Source: Candidatus Cacconaster caballi (lineage in GTDB: Bacteria; Bacteroidota; Bacteroidia; Bacteroidales; UBA932). From it: a stretch of 64,000 nucleotides of DNA. This document shows positions 50,748 to 60,914 of this stretch, piece by piece (the stretch's first letter is position 1; each line of letters begins with the position of its first letter). A model generated the notes under the pieces. That model saw only the letters and a program-made list of their open reading frames with translations, was not told where the DNA came from and made no database searches. The stretch lies in contig JAGHST010000016.1 of NCBI GenBank assembly GCA_018065695.1, forward strand, positions 62,001 to 126,000, given 5' to 3'. The translations under genes were made by a program, and so were the position numbers.

Positions 50748-52000
50748 CATACGAAGAGAAGTTAGAATGGCTTTTCGCTCAGTTCCCGACCTATCAGCAG
50801 GTCGGCGAGAGAGCCTTCAAGAGCGGAATCGGGACTATGACGGTCCTGGACGAAGCTCTGGGGCGGCCACACAGTTGTTATAAGACAATCCATATCGCCG
50901 GAACCAACGGAAAAGGGTCCACAAGTCATATGCTCGCCGCAGCTCTGGCAGCTTGCGGCCTAAGAACCGGTCTTTATACCTCTCCCCACCTGAAAAACTT
51001 CAGGGAGCGCGCCAGAATTGTCGAGAACGGTTCATACCGCTACATTTCCCGAGAAGACGTGGAATCGTTTCTGGACAGATGGAAGCCGCTGTTCGAAGCT
51101 GAAAGGCCTTCCTTCTTCGAGATTACCACCGCAATGGCTTTCGACTGGTTCAGAAAGGAAAACGTGGACATAGCGGTCATCGAGACAGGTCTCGGAGGCA
51201 GGCTCGATTCGACGAACGTCATAACTCCGATACTCAGTATAATAACCAACATCGGACTGGAGCACTGCCGGCATCTGGGTTTCACCCTCAAGGAGATAGC
51301 AGGCGAAAAGGCCGGAATCATAAAGCCGGGAGTCCCTGTCGTCGTAGGCGAAACCGTTAATGAGACAAGGCCGGTATTCGAGGCCAAAGCCAGGGAATGC
51401 GGCAGCCGTATCGTATTCGCCTGTGAATGTCAGAAATATCTGGACGTAACGCCCCTGCAGCTTGACTTGAAGGGCGACTATCAGCAGCGGAACCTCAGAA
51501 CGGCAGACGCCGCCGCAGCGTTGCTGGAACTGCCAAGGCAGGCCGCTGCAGAAGGCATTCGCCGCTGCTCTGCCGCCACTGGTTTGCGCGGCCGTTGGGA
51601 AACACTGCGGAAAGCCGGCGCCGACAAAGCGCAGGTCATCTGCGATACCGGACACAATGCCCACGGCATCAGGTGGATACGCGAACAGGTAGATAGGATA
51701 TGCTGCGACTACGACAACATTTTTTTCATATTCGGTGTCGTAGCCGACAAGGACATAGATGCCATAGCCTCGGTCCTGCCGCATGATGTCAATTACATTT
51801 TCACCCAGCCCTCCTGCGAGCGCGCACTTTCCGCGACAGACCTCGCCAACGCCCTGCACGACCGCGGCATCAGCGGCCGTACGGCGCCAACAGTCGCTCA
51901 GGCCTTTGCCGTTGCGGACTCCATCTGCGGAGAAAAAGATCTTATACTGATAGGCGGAAGCAACTTCACCGTATGCGACGCCATTGACCTGTTTGCATGA
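50744..52000 (+). CDS. folC: Folylpolyglutamate/dihydrofolate synthase
   Basis: 418 aa; IAGTNGKGSTSHMLAAAL, ETGLGGRLDSTNV, ICDTGHNAHGI. Confidence 0.95.
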   Translation: MTYEEKLEWLFAQFPTYQQVGERAFKSGIGTMTVLDEALGRPHSCYKTIHIAGTNGKGSTSHMLAAALAACGLRTGLYTSPHLKNFRERARIVENGSYRYISREDVESFLDRWKPLFEAERPSFFEITTAMAFDWFRKENVDIAVIETGLGGRLDSTNVITPILSIITNIGLEHCRHLGFTLKEIAGEKAGIIKPGVPVVVGETVNETRPVFEAKARECGSRIVFACECQKYLDVTPLQLDLKGDYQQRNLRTADAAAALLELPRQAAAEGIRRCSAATGLRGRWETLRKAGADKAQVICDTGHNAHGIRWIREQVDRICCDYDNIFFIFGVVADKDIDAIASVLPHDVNYIFTQPSCERALSATDLANALHDRGISGRTAPTVAQAFAVADSICGEKDLILIGGSNFTVCDAIDLFA

Positions 52001-52007
52001 CTGCCCC

Positions 52008-53213
52008 ATGAGCGAAAATGCTCCTTTCATAAAGTTCATTCTCGACCACGCTGAAGATGATACGTCAAGGCTTCTGTTCGCCTCCGACCGCTATCCTGAG
52101 ATTGACGTGCGCAAGGCCTGCTCCACAATCGAGGCTCGGCGGAAGGCAAAATCCAAACTGCCTTCGTGGTATGCCGTCCCTGGAATCATCTACCCCGGCT
52201 CTCTCCCGTTGGAGCAGTGTTCCTCGGAGGCCACCGCCGGATACAAGCGGATATTCTTGAATGAGGGCGGCAAAGTAGCCGACATCACCGGAGGACTTGG
52301 AGTGGATAGCAGCTTTTTTGCCGGCAAGGCAGCGGAAGTTACTTATATGGAGAGAAGCAGGGAACTTTGCGAAGCGGCGCGTCACAATTTCGAACTGCTC
52401 GGAATCTCCAATGTCGAAGTGGTCAATACCGAAACATCGGCCGACAATCTCCCGCAGGGGCATTTCGACCTTATATATGCAGACCCTGCAAGAAGAGGCA
52501 GGAATTCTTCCAGAATCTATTCCATATCAGATTGCGAGCCCGACATTCTTTCGCTCAAGGACTCTCTGCTCGGGAAGGCGGACTCCCTTCTGGTAAAAAT
52601 ATCTCCAATGGCGGACATTCACCGCACCCTGGAGCAGTTTCCTCAAGCCACCGAACTCCATATAGTCTCTCTCGACGGAGAAGTCAAGGAACTTCTCGTA
52701 TGGTGCAGGAAGGGAGACTGCCGGGGCCTTGACGCTGAAATCGTATGCGCAGACCTGCATTCAGGCCGGAGGAGTACCCTTTTCCGCTTCACTCTGCAGG
52801 AAGAAGCCTCAAGCGTGCCTCTGTTTGCCGGTCGGATAGGTAAATACCTGTTCGTCCCGGGGCGCAGCCTCCTCAAGGCCGGTGCATTCAGACTCTGTTC
52901 GAGCCGTTTCGCTCTGGAAAAACTCGCGCCCAGCACACATCTATACACCGCAGATTCCGTCTGCGAATCGTTTCCCGGCAGGATTTACCGCTCAGTCGAA
53001 GCGGTTAAATGGAGCAAATCAGCCTCAGAAGACATCGCAAAACGTTATCCTTCAGCCGAATTGACAGCAATCAACTTTCCTCTCGCCACAGACGCCCTGC
53101 GCAGGAAGATGAAAATACGGGACGGAGGAAACGTTCATATTTTCGCAACTACTGTAAATACAGATAAATTTTTGTTAATTTGCACCCGCATTCAAAACGG
53201 CATAAATATTTAG
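52008..53213 (+). CDS. Class I SAM-dependent methyltransferase with THUMP-like domain
   Basis: VADITGGLGVDSSFFAGKAAEVTYMERS; DLIYADPARRGRN. Confidence 0.8.
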   Translation: MSENAPFIKFILDHAEDDTSRLLFASDRYPEIDVRKACSTIEARRKAKSKLPSWYAVPGIIYPGSLPLEQCSSEATAGYKRIFLNEGGKVADITGGLGVDSSFFAGKAAEVTYMERSRELCEAARHNFELLGISNVEVVNTETSADNLPQGHFDLIYADPARRGRNSSRIYSISDCEPDILSLKDSLLGKADSLLVKISPMADIHRTLEQFPQATELHIVSLDGEVKELLVWCRKGDCRGLDAEIVCADLHSGRRSTLFRFTLQEEASSVPLFAGRIGKYLFVPGRSLLKAGAFRLCSSRFALEKLAPSTHLYTADSVCESFPGRIYRSVEAVKWSKSASEDIAKRYPSAELTAINFPLATDALRRKMKIRDGGNVHIFATTVNTDKFLLICTRIQNGINI

Positions 53214-53217
53214 ATAA

Positions 53218-53880
53218 ATGTACAAAAAGCTAACAATCATCGCGTTTGCACTGATTATGGTAGTACCGGCATACGCTCAGCAGACCTACGCCGAGGCAAA
53301 ACGCGCATTCAAAAGGGAGTACAGGGAGGCTCACCGCTACGATCCCGTATCCCACTCTTTCAGCCTCCAGTACTCACGACAGCCATTTTTTGCCAGAAAC
53401 AACTTCAACGGCTACACTCTCAAACAATTGAGTAACAGCAGCGAAAATAAAAGCAATTCGCTCTCCTATGTCTATGGAGACAATCTCGGCAGCACAAAAT
53501 CCATCGGAACTTTTCTTCTTGAATACAATATGATATTCTCCAGCGGAAGGGCGTTCTCCTGTGACCTCGGTGCAGCCTTCTTCAGCCGTGATCGTTTCAG
53601 CGGAATAGACGGAAAACAATTGCAGTCCAAAAAGGGTGCTGTCATCTATGTCGTGCCCAAGTACAAATATTTCTATCTGACACGCAAGAACATCCGTATG
53701 TACGGGGACATCGGCCTCGGAGCCGGTCTCTACTTCGGATTTGCCAGCAGACTCCGCCCTGCATTCCAATTCAATCCGCTTGGTATGGAAATCGGAAACG
53801 ACAAGATTTTCGGAACTTTCGGGATAGGATTCGGCAGTCTCTTTACGGGAGGCACTGTCGGAATAGGTTACAAACTTTAA
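53218..53880 (+). CDS. Predicted outer-membrane protein of unknown function
   Basis: 220 aa; signal peptide; beta-rich, terminal VGIGYKL. Confidence 0.65.
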   Translation: MYKKLTIIAFALIMVVPAYAQQTYAEAKRAFKREYREAHRYDPVSHSFSLQYSRQPFFARNNFNGYTLKQLSNSSENKSNSLSYVYGDNLGSTKSIGTFLLEYNMIFSSGRAFSCDLGAAFFSRDRFSGIDGKQLQSKKGAVIYVVPKYKYFYLTRKNIRMYGDIGLGAGLYFGFASRLRPAFQFNPLGMEIGNDKIFGTFGIGFGSLFTGGTVGIGYKL

Positions 53881-53892
53881 ATCGTGCAAGTA

Positions 53893-54498
53893 ATGAAGAA
53901 ATATATTTCAATCCTGGCATCGGCCGTAATGCTTGCCGTGCTCACTGTTTCCTGCAGCAATATAAGTGAAGGAGTCACCTCCGTCAGACTCAGGTCATAC
54001 TCTGAAAATATGGTGAAAAACTATGTCATCAATCCCGTACTGACCATCAACGAATCCGCTTTCAAGGAAAAGGATATCTTCAAGGAGGGATTCACTGTGA
54101 CTAAGAAAGGGAAATACACGATTACGCTGCGTTCCGCCACTGACAGCACCTGGTCTTATATGCAGACTTCGGACAACACCAGATACGTAGTTTCAGGCAT
54201 TATCCGGATGCTTCCCGACAATGCCCTCGGACTTCATATGTGGGAATGCAGCGCCGAAGTCTCCTACGATGAGAATAACGGTTACACATCCGTTCTGAAG
54301 ACAGTAAACCCTGCGGAATTCTACTGGGAAGACCAGTTGATGGAAACCGAATACACTTACAGCATCGTGTTCGACGGCAAATTCACAATCGACACATATC
54401 TGTCAGACAAGCATCTTGACAGCGGTGTTCTGACATTCTATAGGACAGGCACCGGATCGGTCATCTCCGACAGTTGGGATATGACAAGCTACCGGTGA
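53893..54498 (+). CDS. Hypothetical lipoprotein
   Basis: MKKYISILASAVMLAVLTVSCSN lipobox. Confidence 0.7.
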   Translation: MKKYISILASAVMLAVLTVSCSNISEGVTSVRLRSYSENMVKNYVINPVLTINESAFKEKDIFKEGFTVTKKGKYTITLRSATDSTWSYMQTSDNTRYVVSGIIRMLPDNALGLHMWECSAEVSYDENNGYTSVLKTVNPAEFYWEDQLMETEYTYSIVFDGKFTIDTYLSDKHLDSGVLTFYRTGTGSVISDSWDMTSYR

Positions 54499-56540
54499 GA
54501 TTCTGCGGGCGTGAAAGGCCTGAAATGATTCTTCAAAGAGGCAGGAATCTGCTCCTCGAGAAGATAGCGATACCAGAAGGTGTAGTCCTGCAAATCGGAC
54601 TGCGCCTTTTGATTTCCCCTGTAGCCGTGCATTCCTCCCGGATAAATCATAAGTTCAAAGTCCTTGCAGTCGTTCTGCAGGCGGTTTATGAGCTGGAGCG
54701 TGTTCTGGAAGTGAACATTGTCATCGCCGGTGCCGTGGGTGAGGCGAAGCATATTGGTACTGTCGCCCCTGTATGCGGAAACTCTGTCCAGAACTCTCGA
54801 TGCGGCATAGCCTTCAGGATTGTCTTGAGGACGGTCCATATAGCGTTCACCGTAATGAGTGTCATACAAAGCCCAATCGTACACTCCTCCACCGGCTATG
54901 CCGTATTTGAACCATTCACTGCCTTCGGTCACGAGAAGAGTGGTCATAGTTCCGCCGAATGAAAAACCTTCCACCCCGACCTTTTCGGGATTGACGAAAG
55001 GAAGTGCCGTGAAGCACTTGAGACCGTCGATGAAATCCTCTATTTCAAGACAGTTCAGGCGGCGATAGACTTTCTCGATATCCGCCTTTCCGCTATGGCC
55101 GGCTGAACGGGGGTCGAGAACAACCTGTATCACTCCGTGATTTGCCCACCACTGAGTAGCGAAAAGATTGGCGTTCCATACGTCCTTTACCTGAGGATTG
55201 TCCGGGCCGCCATATATGTTGACCTTCACTGGATATTTTCTTACTGCCGCAGTGTCGAGATCAACAGGCCATATTACGAGTGCGGGAATCTCAAGCCCGT
55301 CACGGGTACGGATACTCGTCAACTCCCGCGGAGCGATGGCATAACTGTCAAACTGAGGTCCTTTCGAATCTTCAATCACAGTAACGTGTCTGGCGGAATC
55401 CACCGGGCCTCTTCGCGGCACCGAAATGCGCACCACCTTGGTAGGAGTCCGGCCGTTGGAGGCTTTCGCCACAATTGATGCGCCGTCGGGCGAAATCTCC
55501 GCTACCGCGAAATTCAAATCCCCCCAGGAAAGCCTGTCGATTTTCTTGCGTCTGACATCGAGGCGGTAGATGTCTTCGCGCACGTCACTGTCGCGACGGG
55601 CTGTGAAGATTATCTCCTTCTCCCCTTCTGAAAGCCGCAGGAGGTTGACTGACCAGTTTTTCCCTTCAGTCAGTTGAGTGAAGGTCTTGCCGTCGTATGA
55701 GAGATAATATATCTGCTGCCACTTCGTAAAGTCGCGGACAATGTATATGCCGTTCTTTCCGAAAAGCATACCGTCCATCCAATCTATCCAGCAGTCCTGG
55801 TGCTCCCTATATACCGGCTCCCCTGTACCGTCGTACGGATTGACACTGAAAAGTTCGAGATTGTCCTGAGCCCTGTCCATCCGGGAGACCATCAGGCGCC
55901 TGCCGTCTCCGCTCCAGAAAGGTGTGCCGAAATACTGGTCCTCCTTCTCGTTGAAATCAGCCCATACGGTCTCTCCTCCCTGTGCGGATACGAAACCTAT
56001 CTTTACCGTAGGATTATCTTCCCCTGTCTTCGGATAGCGTGTTTCGTTGAGAACACCCCTCTTTCCGTCAGGCAGATAGATTGGAAACATCGGCACCTTG
56101 CTGTTGTCGAACCTGTAGAAAGCAATCACCCGGCTGTCCGGCGACCACCAGAAGGCGCGATATTTCGAAGGCCTGCCTAAAATCTCCTCGTAATATACCC
56201 AGGAAGCATATCCGTTGAGTATCAAATCACTTCCGTCAAAAGTATGACGGACAATCCTTTTCGTCGAGACTTCAATCGAATAGAGGTCGTTGCCCTTCGT
56301 GTAGGCGATTCTCGTTCCGTCCGGAGACCAGGTAGGGTTGGACCATCCTTCGACAAGAGAAGGCACCGGCTTCTCTGCGGGAGGCACCGGAGCTTTGTAA
56401 CTGATGTCATTCAATATGCCTTCGGGCAGTTTCTCCAACAAATCCGTATCAGTCAGACGTTTTTTCTGGGAGAAATCAGTTGCGGCCACCTGAGGGAGAG
56501 AGACCAGCAATGCAAGAACGAGAACCGATATCCGTTTCAT
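54489..56540 (-). CDS. S9 family (dipeptidyl peptidase IV-like) serine peptidase
   Basis: 683 aa; VGVEGFSFGGTMTTLLV nucleophile region, TGDDNVHFQNTLQLINRL, MYPGGMHGYRG. Confidence 0.92.
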   Translation of the reverse strand: MKRISVLVLALLVSLPQVAATDFSQKKRLTDTDLLEKLPEGILNDISYKAPVPPAEKPVPSLVEGWSNPTWSPDGTRIAYTKGNDLYSIEVSTKRIVRHTFDGSDLILNGYASWVYYEEILGRPSKYRAFWWSPDSRVIAFYRFDNSKVPMFPIYLPDGKRGVLNETRYPKTGEDNPTVKIGFVSAQGGETVWADFNEKEDQYFGTPFWSGDGRRLMVSRMDRAQDNLELFSVNPYDGTGEPVYREHQDCWIDWMDGMLFGKNGIYIVRDFTKWQQIYYLSYDGKTFTQLTEGKNWSVNLLRLSEGEKEIIFTARRDSDVREDIYRLDVRRKKIDRLSWGDLNFAVAEISPDGASIVAKASNGRTPTKVVRISVPRRGPVDSARHVTVIEDSKGPQFDSYAIAPRELTSIRTRDGLEIPALVIWPVDLDTAAVRKYPVKVNIYGGPDNPQVKDVWNANLFATQWWANHGVIQVVLDPRSAGHSGKADIEKVYRRLNCLEIEDFIDGLKCFTALPFVNPEKVGVEGFSFGGTMTTLLVTEGSEWFKYGIAGGGVYDWALYDTHYGERYMDRPQDNPEGYAASRVLDRVSAYRGDSTNMLRLTHGTGDDNVHFQNTLQLINRLQNDCKDFELMIYPGGMHGYRGNQKAQSDLQDYTFWYRYLLEEQIPASLKNHFRPFTPAESHR

Positions 56541-56546
56541 AATGTA

Positions 56547-57224
56547 TTATCTTCTGCTGCCACCGGCAAAGATGGCGATATAATAAATCAGAGTTGCCAG
56601 TGAACTGAGTGCCGCTACTACGTATGTGCAGGCAGCAGCCTTGAGTGCGCTTGCGGCCATATCCCTGTTGTATTCATCCACAATGCCGTGGGATGTCATC
56701 CAGGCCAGTGCCCTGCGGCTGGCATTGAGTTCCACAGGGAGAGTCACGAAACTGAAAATGGTGGTGAGAGCGAAAAGGGCGATGCCTATCATCATAAGTT
56801 GAGGGAAAGCCTTGAGAAGCAGCATTCCGGCAAGAAGCACCCAAGTCACGGCTTTCGATGCGAATGAGACTACAGGCACAAGAGCCGTACGCACCTTGAC
56901 AGGGAAATATCCTTTTGCGTGCTGCACGGCGTGGCCGCATTCGTGAGCAGCCACAGCGGCCGCAGCCACCGAGCATCTGTCATATACCGTTTCACTGAGA
57001 TTCACCGTTTTCTTTGAAGGATCGAAGTGGTCTGTCAGCGAGCCCGGAGTGGAGGTCACTGCGATTCCGCCTATACCATAGTCATTCAACATTTTCTGAG
57101 CGACTTCGCGCCCTGTGAGGCCCGAAGATATCCTGATCTTTGAAGCCTTGTCCATTCTTGATTGCAAAACAGCCTGTACCACATAACTGAGTACGGCTAT
57201 GCCGATAAATAAAATCCAATACAT
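56547..57224 (-). CDS. YugP-type neutral zinc metallopeptidase
   Basis: 225 aa; AAHECGHAVQHAKGY; VTLPVELNASRRALAWM. Confidence 0.92.
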   Translation of the reverse strand: MYWILFIGIAVLSYVVQAVLQSRMDKASKIRISSGLTGREVAQKMLNDYGIGGIAVTSTPGSLTDHFDPSKKTVNLSETVYDRCSVAAAAVAAHECGHAVQHAKGYFPVKVRTALVPVVSFASKAVTWVLLAGMLLLKAFPQLMMIGIALFALTTIFSFVTLPVELNASRRALAWMTSHGIVDEYNRDMAASALKAAACTYVVAALSSLATLIYYIAIFAGGSRR

Positions 57225-57231
57225 ATCTTAC

Positions 57232-58644
57232 CTAAATAAAAAATTCATCTTTGAAGTTAATGAAATATACCGTTTCGACACCCCGTGTGACGGCTGTATA
57301 GAGCCACTTGAGGTCGTCTATCGTGGGTTCTTTCCAAAAAGGATTGTCAATGAACACACATTTCCACTGTCCGCCCTGTGATTTGTGACAGGTTATCGCC
57401 GTCGCGTATTTTATCTGCAGGGCGTTGAAATACTTGTCTTCCCGAATTGCAAGATAGCGCTTTCGCGCATTCTTTATATCCGCATAATCCGCACTTACGC
57501 CTTGATACAGAGCATTTTGCTGTTCGGCGGAAAGAGCGGGCCGCTCCGATGTCAAGGTATCCAGTATGACTTTGGCCGTAACCTCGACGTCATTGTAGTC
57601 CGGAAAGGACAATACTGCCTCTGCAAAATTTATTCCGTAAAGTTCTTCGTACTTCCCTATTTTTACAAGTTGGGCCACGTCGCCGTTTGCGATGAAGTCA
57701 AGTTCGGGAATATCTTCAAGAAACTGATAGCAGTTCTTCACCACCATAAGTTTGTCTCCTTTCGACAGGCGCTCCTCCTGAAACAGCACTCTGGCGCGGA
57801 TGCCGGCATTGTAGCGGTTGGCCATTCTGTTGGAACGGCACAATACGACAATGTTGTCAAGCCCGTACTTTCCAACGGCATCTGACAACGTCTCGATGAG
57901 TTCAGTGCCACTGATGCGGTGAACGTCCCGGAAGGATTTCACGTCAAGTCGGGGAATTTCCTCTCTTCCGCTTTCAATGAGGCGGCGTATGACCGTCGCA
58001 TTGGAAAGGATCCCGCTTTCAGCAGCCTGTCTGACGACAGTGGTAAGCGAGGCGGTCATAAAAACGCCGTAGCGTTTCATATAATCCGGGTCCAGGGCAG
58101 GACTCTGCTGAAGTCCCACAGGGGGCAGCTGGCCGCGGTCCCCTACGATTATGAGCTTGTCATTGGAACCGCTTCTGACAAAGGCCACCAAATCGTCAAG
58201 AAGGTCCCCAGAACCGAATATGCTGTCGGAATTGGTGTCGGATATGGATATGAGCGAAGCCTCGTCCACTATGAAACAAGTATCCTTCGTCTTGTTGAAA
58301 TTGAGCTGGAACTCACCGATGCCGGCCGCCAATGACTTCTGACGGTATATGCATTTGTGAATAGTGGATGCCTTGCGTCCTGTAAAATTTGAAAGCACTT
58401 TGGCAGAACGTCCTGTAGGCGCCAGAAGCACGCAGTTGTGTTGAAGTTCACTGAGAGTGGCGACAAATGCTGCGAGTGCGGAGGTTTTGCCTGTGCCGGC
58501 ATACCCGTTCACAATCATCAGGTCGCACTCGTCATACTGAACCGCAAAGTGCGCAAGCTGATTGAACAGATTTTCCTGACAGGGTGTCGGAGGAAACTTC
58601 AGGTGAGACCGCAGCTTGTCGGCGAAAAAACTTTCCGTTCCCAT
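57232..58644 (-). CDS. RecD-like ATP-dependent DNA helicase (superfamily 1)
   Basis: 470 aa; VNGYAGTGKTSALAAFV, LAPTGRSAKVLSNFTGRKASTIHK, YATAITCHKSQGGQWKCVFID. Confidence 0.92.
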   Translation of the reverse strand: MGTESFFADKLRSHLKFPPTPCQENLFNQLAHFAVQYDECDLMIVNGYAGTGKTSALAAFVATLSELQHNCVLLAPTGRSAKVLSNFTGRKASTIHKCIYRQKSLAAGIGEFQLNFNKTKDTCFIVDEASLISISDTNSDSIFGSGDLLDDLVAFVRSGSNDKLIIVGDRGQLPPVGLQQSPALDPDYMKRYGVFMTASLTTVVRQAAESGILSNATVIRRLIESGREEIPRLDVKSFRDVHRISGTELIETLSDAVGKYGLDNIVVLCRSNRMANRYNAGIRARVLFQEERLSKGDKLMVVKNCYQFLEDIPELDFIANGDVAQLVKIGKYEELYGINFAEAVLSFPDYNDVEVTAKVILDTLTSERPALSAEQQNALYQGVSADYADIKNARKRYLAIREDKYFNALQIKYATAITCHKSQGGQWKCVFIDNPFWKEPTIDDLKWLYTAVTRGVETVYFINFKDEFFI

Positions 58645-60095
58645 TATGCGCGACGACGATAGAGTACGAATGTCAGCAATATGGTGTATATGCCGAGACG
58701 GCCGACTATCATCTGAAGGCCCATAAGGAACTTTACAAAGGCCGGGGCTGCCGAGAAACTTCCGCTTGCGGAGCAGATGTCACCGAAGCACGGCCCCACG
58801 TTGCTCATCATTGACACGGAAGCCCCTACCGAACTCAGCATATCGACACCGAAAACGGAATATACCAGGGCCATGATAAACGTAATGAAGAGATACAGCA
58901 GCACATAGATGGTGACGCTGGAAAGCATATCACGGTCTATAGTCTGTCCTCCGGTCTTGACGGAAATCACAGCATTGGGGTGGGCTATCTTCACAAGTTG
59001 CGCCTTGGCAGCCTTGAAAAGGAGCCAGACCCTGTCTGAACGGAGTCCGCTGGTGGTGGAGCCGGAGCATCCGCACTGGATGCTGGCATAGAGAAGCACC
59101 AGAATGGAGAATACCGGCCATAGGTTGGTGTCCGCTATGCCGAATCCTGTCGTGGAGATGGTGCTGATTACAGCAAAGAAGCCGTTGCGCAGGGCATCAT
59201 CCGCACTGTCGAAAGTCCCCTGGAACAGCAGGTTCAGCGACACCAGAACGGAAGCTATCAATATGGTTGAAAGATAGAATTTGGTTACCGGATTTTTCAG
59301 CACCTTCAGATTTCTGCCTGCTATGGATGCGTATATCAGCCCGAAATGAAGGCTGGCGACAATCATGAAGAACATCAGGATTATCTCAATCCAAACGGAG
59401 CCGAATGCGGCAATAGAGGCATTCTTCGTACTGAATCCGCCGGTAGCGGTCACACTGAGAGCGTGGTTTATCGCATCGAAAGGAGACATTCCGGCAAGCA
59501 TCAGGAGGAGGAATGAAGCCACCGTGATGCCCAGATATACCGTCACCACAACTTTGATGAAGGTATCCGACTTGTAGCGGTAGTTGCTCTTAGATATCTC
59601 GTCCACGTCCATTTTGCTCATTTTGAAGCGGACCGTGCCGAAGGTCGGCAGAATCATCATAATGAAGACGACCACTCCGAGGCCTCCGATATAGTGGGTG
59701 GACGAGCGCCAGAAAAGGAGTCCTTTCGGAAGTGCTTCAATATCTTCAAGGATGGTGGCGCCTGTGGTGGTGATGCCGGAAGCACTTTCGAACCAGGCGT
59801 TGACAAGAGTGAACTCACCTCCCCAGAGCACATAGGGAATCATTGCGAAGAGGCAGCTGAGCACCCAGGAGAAAAGCAGGATTGCCAGGCCCTCTCTGGT
59901 ATTGATATCCTTTGCCCTTTTCGTGAAGATCAGAGGGAACAGCCCCACCATCAAAGTTATGACAGCACCTAGGATTAGAGGAGAAAAAGATGTGTCGAAG
60001 CCGTCGAGTGCGGCCACACCGGCAGACAAAAACATGAATACAGCATTGCATATCAATGCTATACCCACATTCCTCGTTATTACTCCCCAATTCAT
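58644..60095 (-). CDS. trkH: TrkH-family potassium uptake protein
   Basis: 483 aa; ESASGITTTGATIL, SVTATGGFSTKNAS, STISTTGFGIAD, CGCSGSTTSGLRSDR. Confidence 0.92.
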   Translation of the reverse strand: MNWGVITRNVGIALICNAVFMFLSAGVAALDGFDTSFSPLILGAVITLMVGLFPLIFTKRAKDINTREGLAILLFSWVLSCLFAMIPYVLWGGEFTLVNAWFESASGITTTGATILEDIEALPKGLLFWRSSTHYIGGLGVVVFIMMILPTFGTVRFKMSKMDVDEISKSNYRYKSDTFIKVVVTVYLGITVASFLLLMLAGMSPFDAINHALSVTATGGFSTKNASIAAFGSVWIEIILMFFMIVASLHFGLIYASIAGRNLKVLKNPVTKFYLSTILIASVLVSLNLLFQGTFDSADDALRNGFFAVISTISTTGFGIADTNLWPVFSILVLLYASIQCGCSGSTTSGLRSDRVWLLFKAAKAQLVKIAHPNAVISVKTGGQTIDRDMLSSVTIYVLLYLFITFIMALVYSVFGVDMLSSVGASVSMMSNVGPCFGDICSASGSFSAAPAFVKFLMGLQMIVGRLGIYTILLTFVLYRRRA

Positions 60096-60904
60096 AGGTT
60101 ATACTCCTGTTCCCTGTTGCGGCGATATGACTGGTTTATGTCGATAATATCCTTGACATCCTGATTCATAGACTCCAATTCATCTTTCGTGTCCACTGTA
60201 AGATTGTAGGACTTGCCGAACGATTTGTAGTCGGAGATTCCGCGCTTGATTTTAAGCAGAGGATTGACAAGACAACTGTTTATGAAATAGTTGAAGAGCA
60301 TCACCATCACCAGGCCGAGAAGCATCGAGACAAGACTTGGCATCAGGCTGCGGTTGAAGCCCTCCTGAAGCGACTCCGAGTTCTTGATAAGAGCATCCTG
60401 GCATACTGAGGTGAGCGTCATTATATAGTTCCTGAACTTTATATAGACAGGCTGCAGACGGTTGAAGTACCAGTCCTGCCGTTCGTTGAAGGAGTTGTCC
60501 CACACTTCGTCCGCTTCGGATGCAATCTGCATGAAGGCGGCATAGGCGAATACGACGGAGTCGGCGGATGCCCGCTCTTCAGGCGTGAGGAAAGTCTTGC
60601 TGATGTTGTCGAAAGAGGATATCAGTTCATCGTTGCTGACGACCACCATTGTCTCAAGAGAGTCGGAATCGCTGTCGAGAATCAGGCCTTCCATCAGTTT
60701 CAGGTTGAACTCTTCGGAGACTGAGAGCAGTTCCCTTGCGGTGTTGATGCTGCGGATGTTGTCCGTAATCACGTCCGACACATAGTCGTTCATCTTGACG
60801 AACTCGAATATCGAAATGAGTGTCGAAAAAAACAGGATGACGGCAAGCACGATACTGCCGTAACGTACCTTGCGTTTGATGCCTATATCGCCGAAAAGTT
60901 TCAT
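60092..60904 (-). CDS. Two-TM protein with four-helix-bundle (MCP-like) sensor region and HAMP-like segment, no output domain
   Basis: MKLFGDIGIKRKVRYGSIVLAVILFFSTLISIFEFV; second TM SMLLGLVMVMLFNYFINSCLVNPLLKIKRGI; ATGA overlap with trkH. Confidence 0.7.
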   Translation of the reverse strand: MKLFGDIGIKRKVRYGSIVLAVILFFSTLISIFEFVKMNDYVSDVITDNIRSINTARELLSVSEEFNLKLMEGLILDSDSDSLETMVVVSNDELISSFDNISKTFLTPEERASADSVVFAYAAFMQIASEADEVWDNSFNERQDWYFNRLQPVYIKFRNYIMTLTSVCQDALIKNSESLQEGFNRSLMPSLVSMLLGLVMVMLFNYFINSCLVNPLLKIKRGISDYKSFGKSYNLTVDTKDELESMNQDVKDIIDINQSYRRNREQEYNL

Positions 60905-60914
60905 GGTGCCGGTC

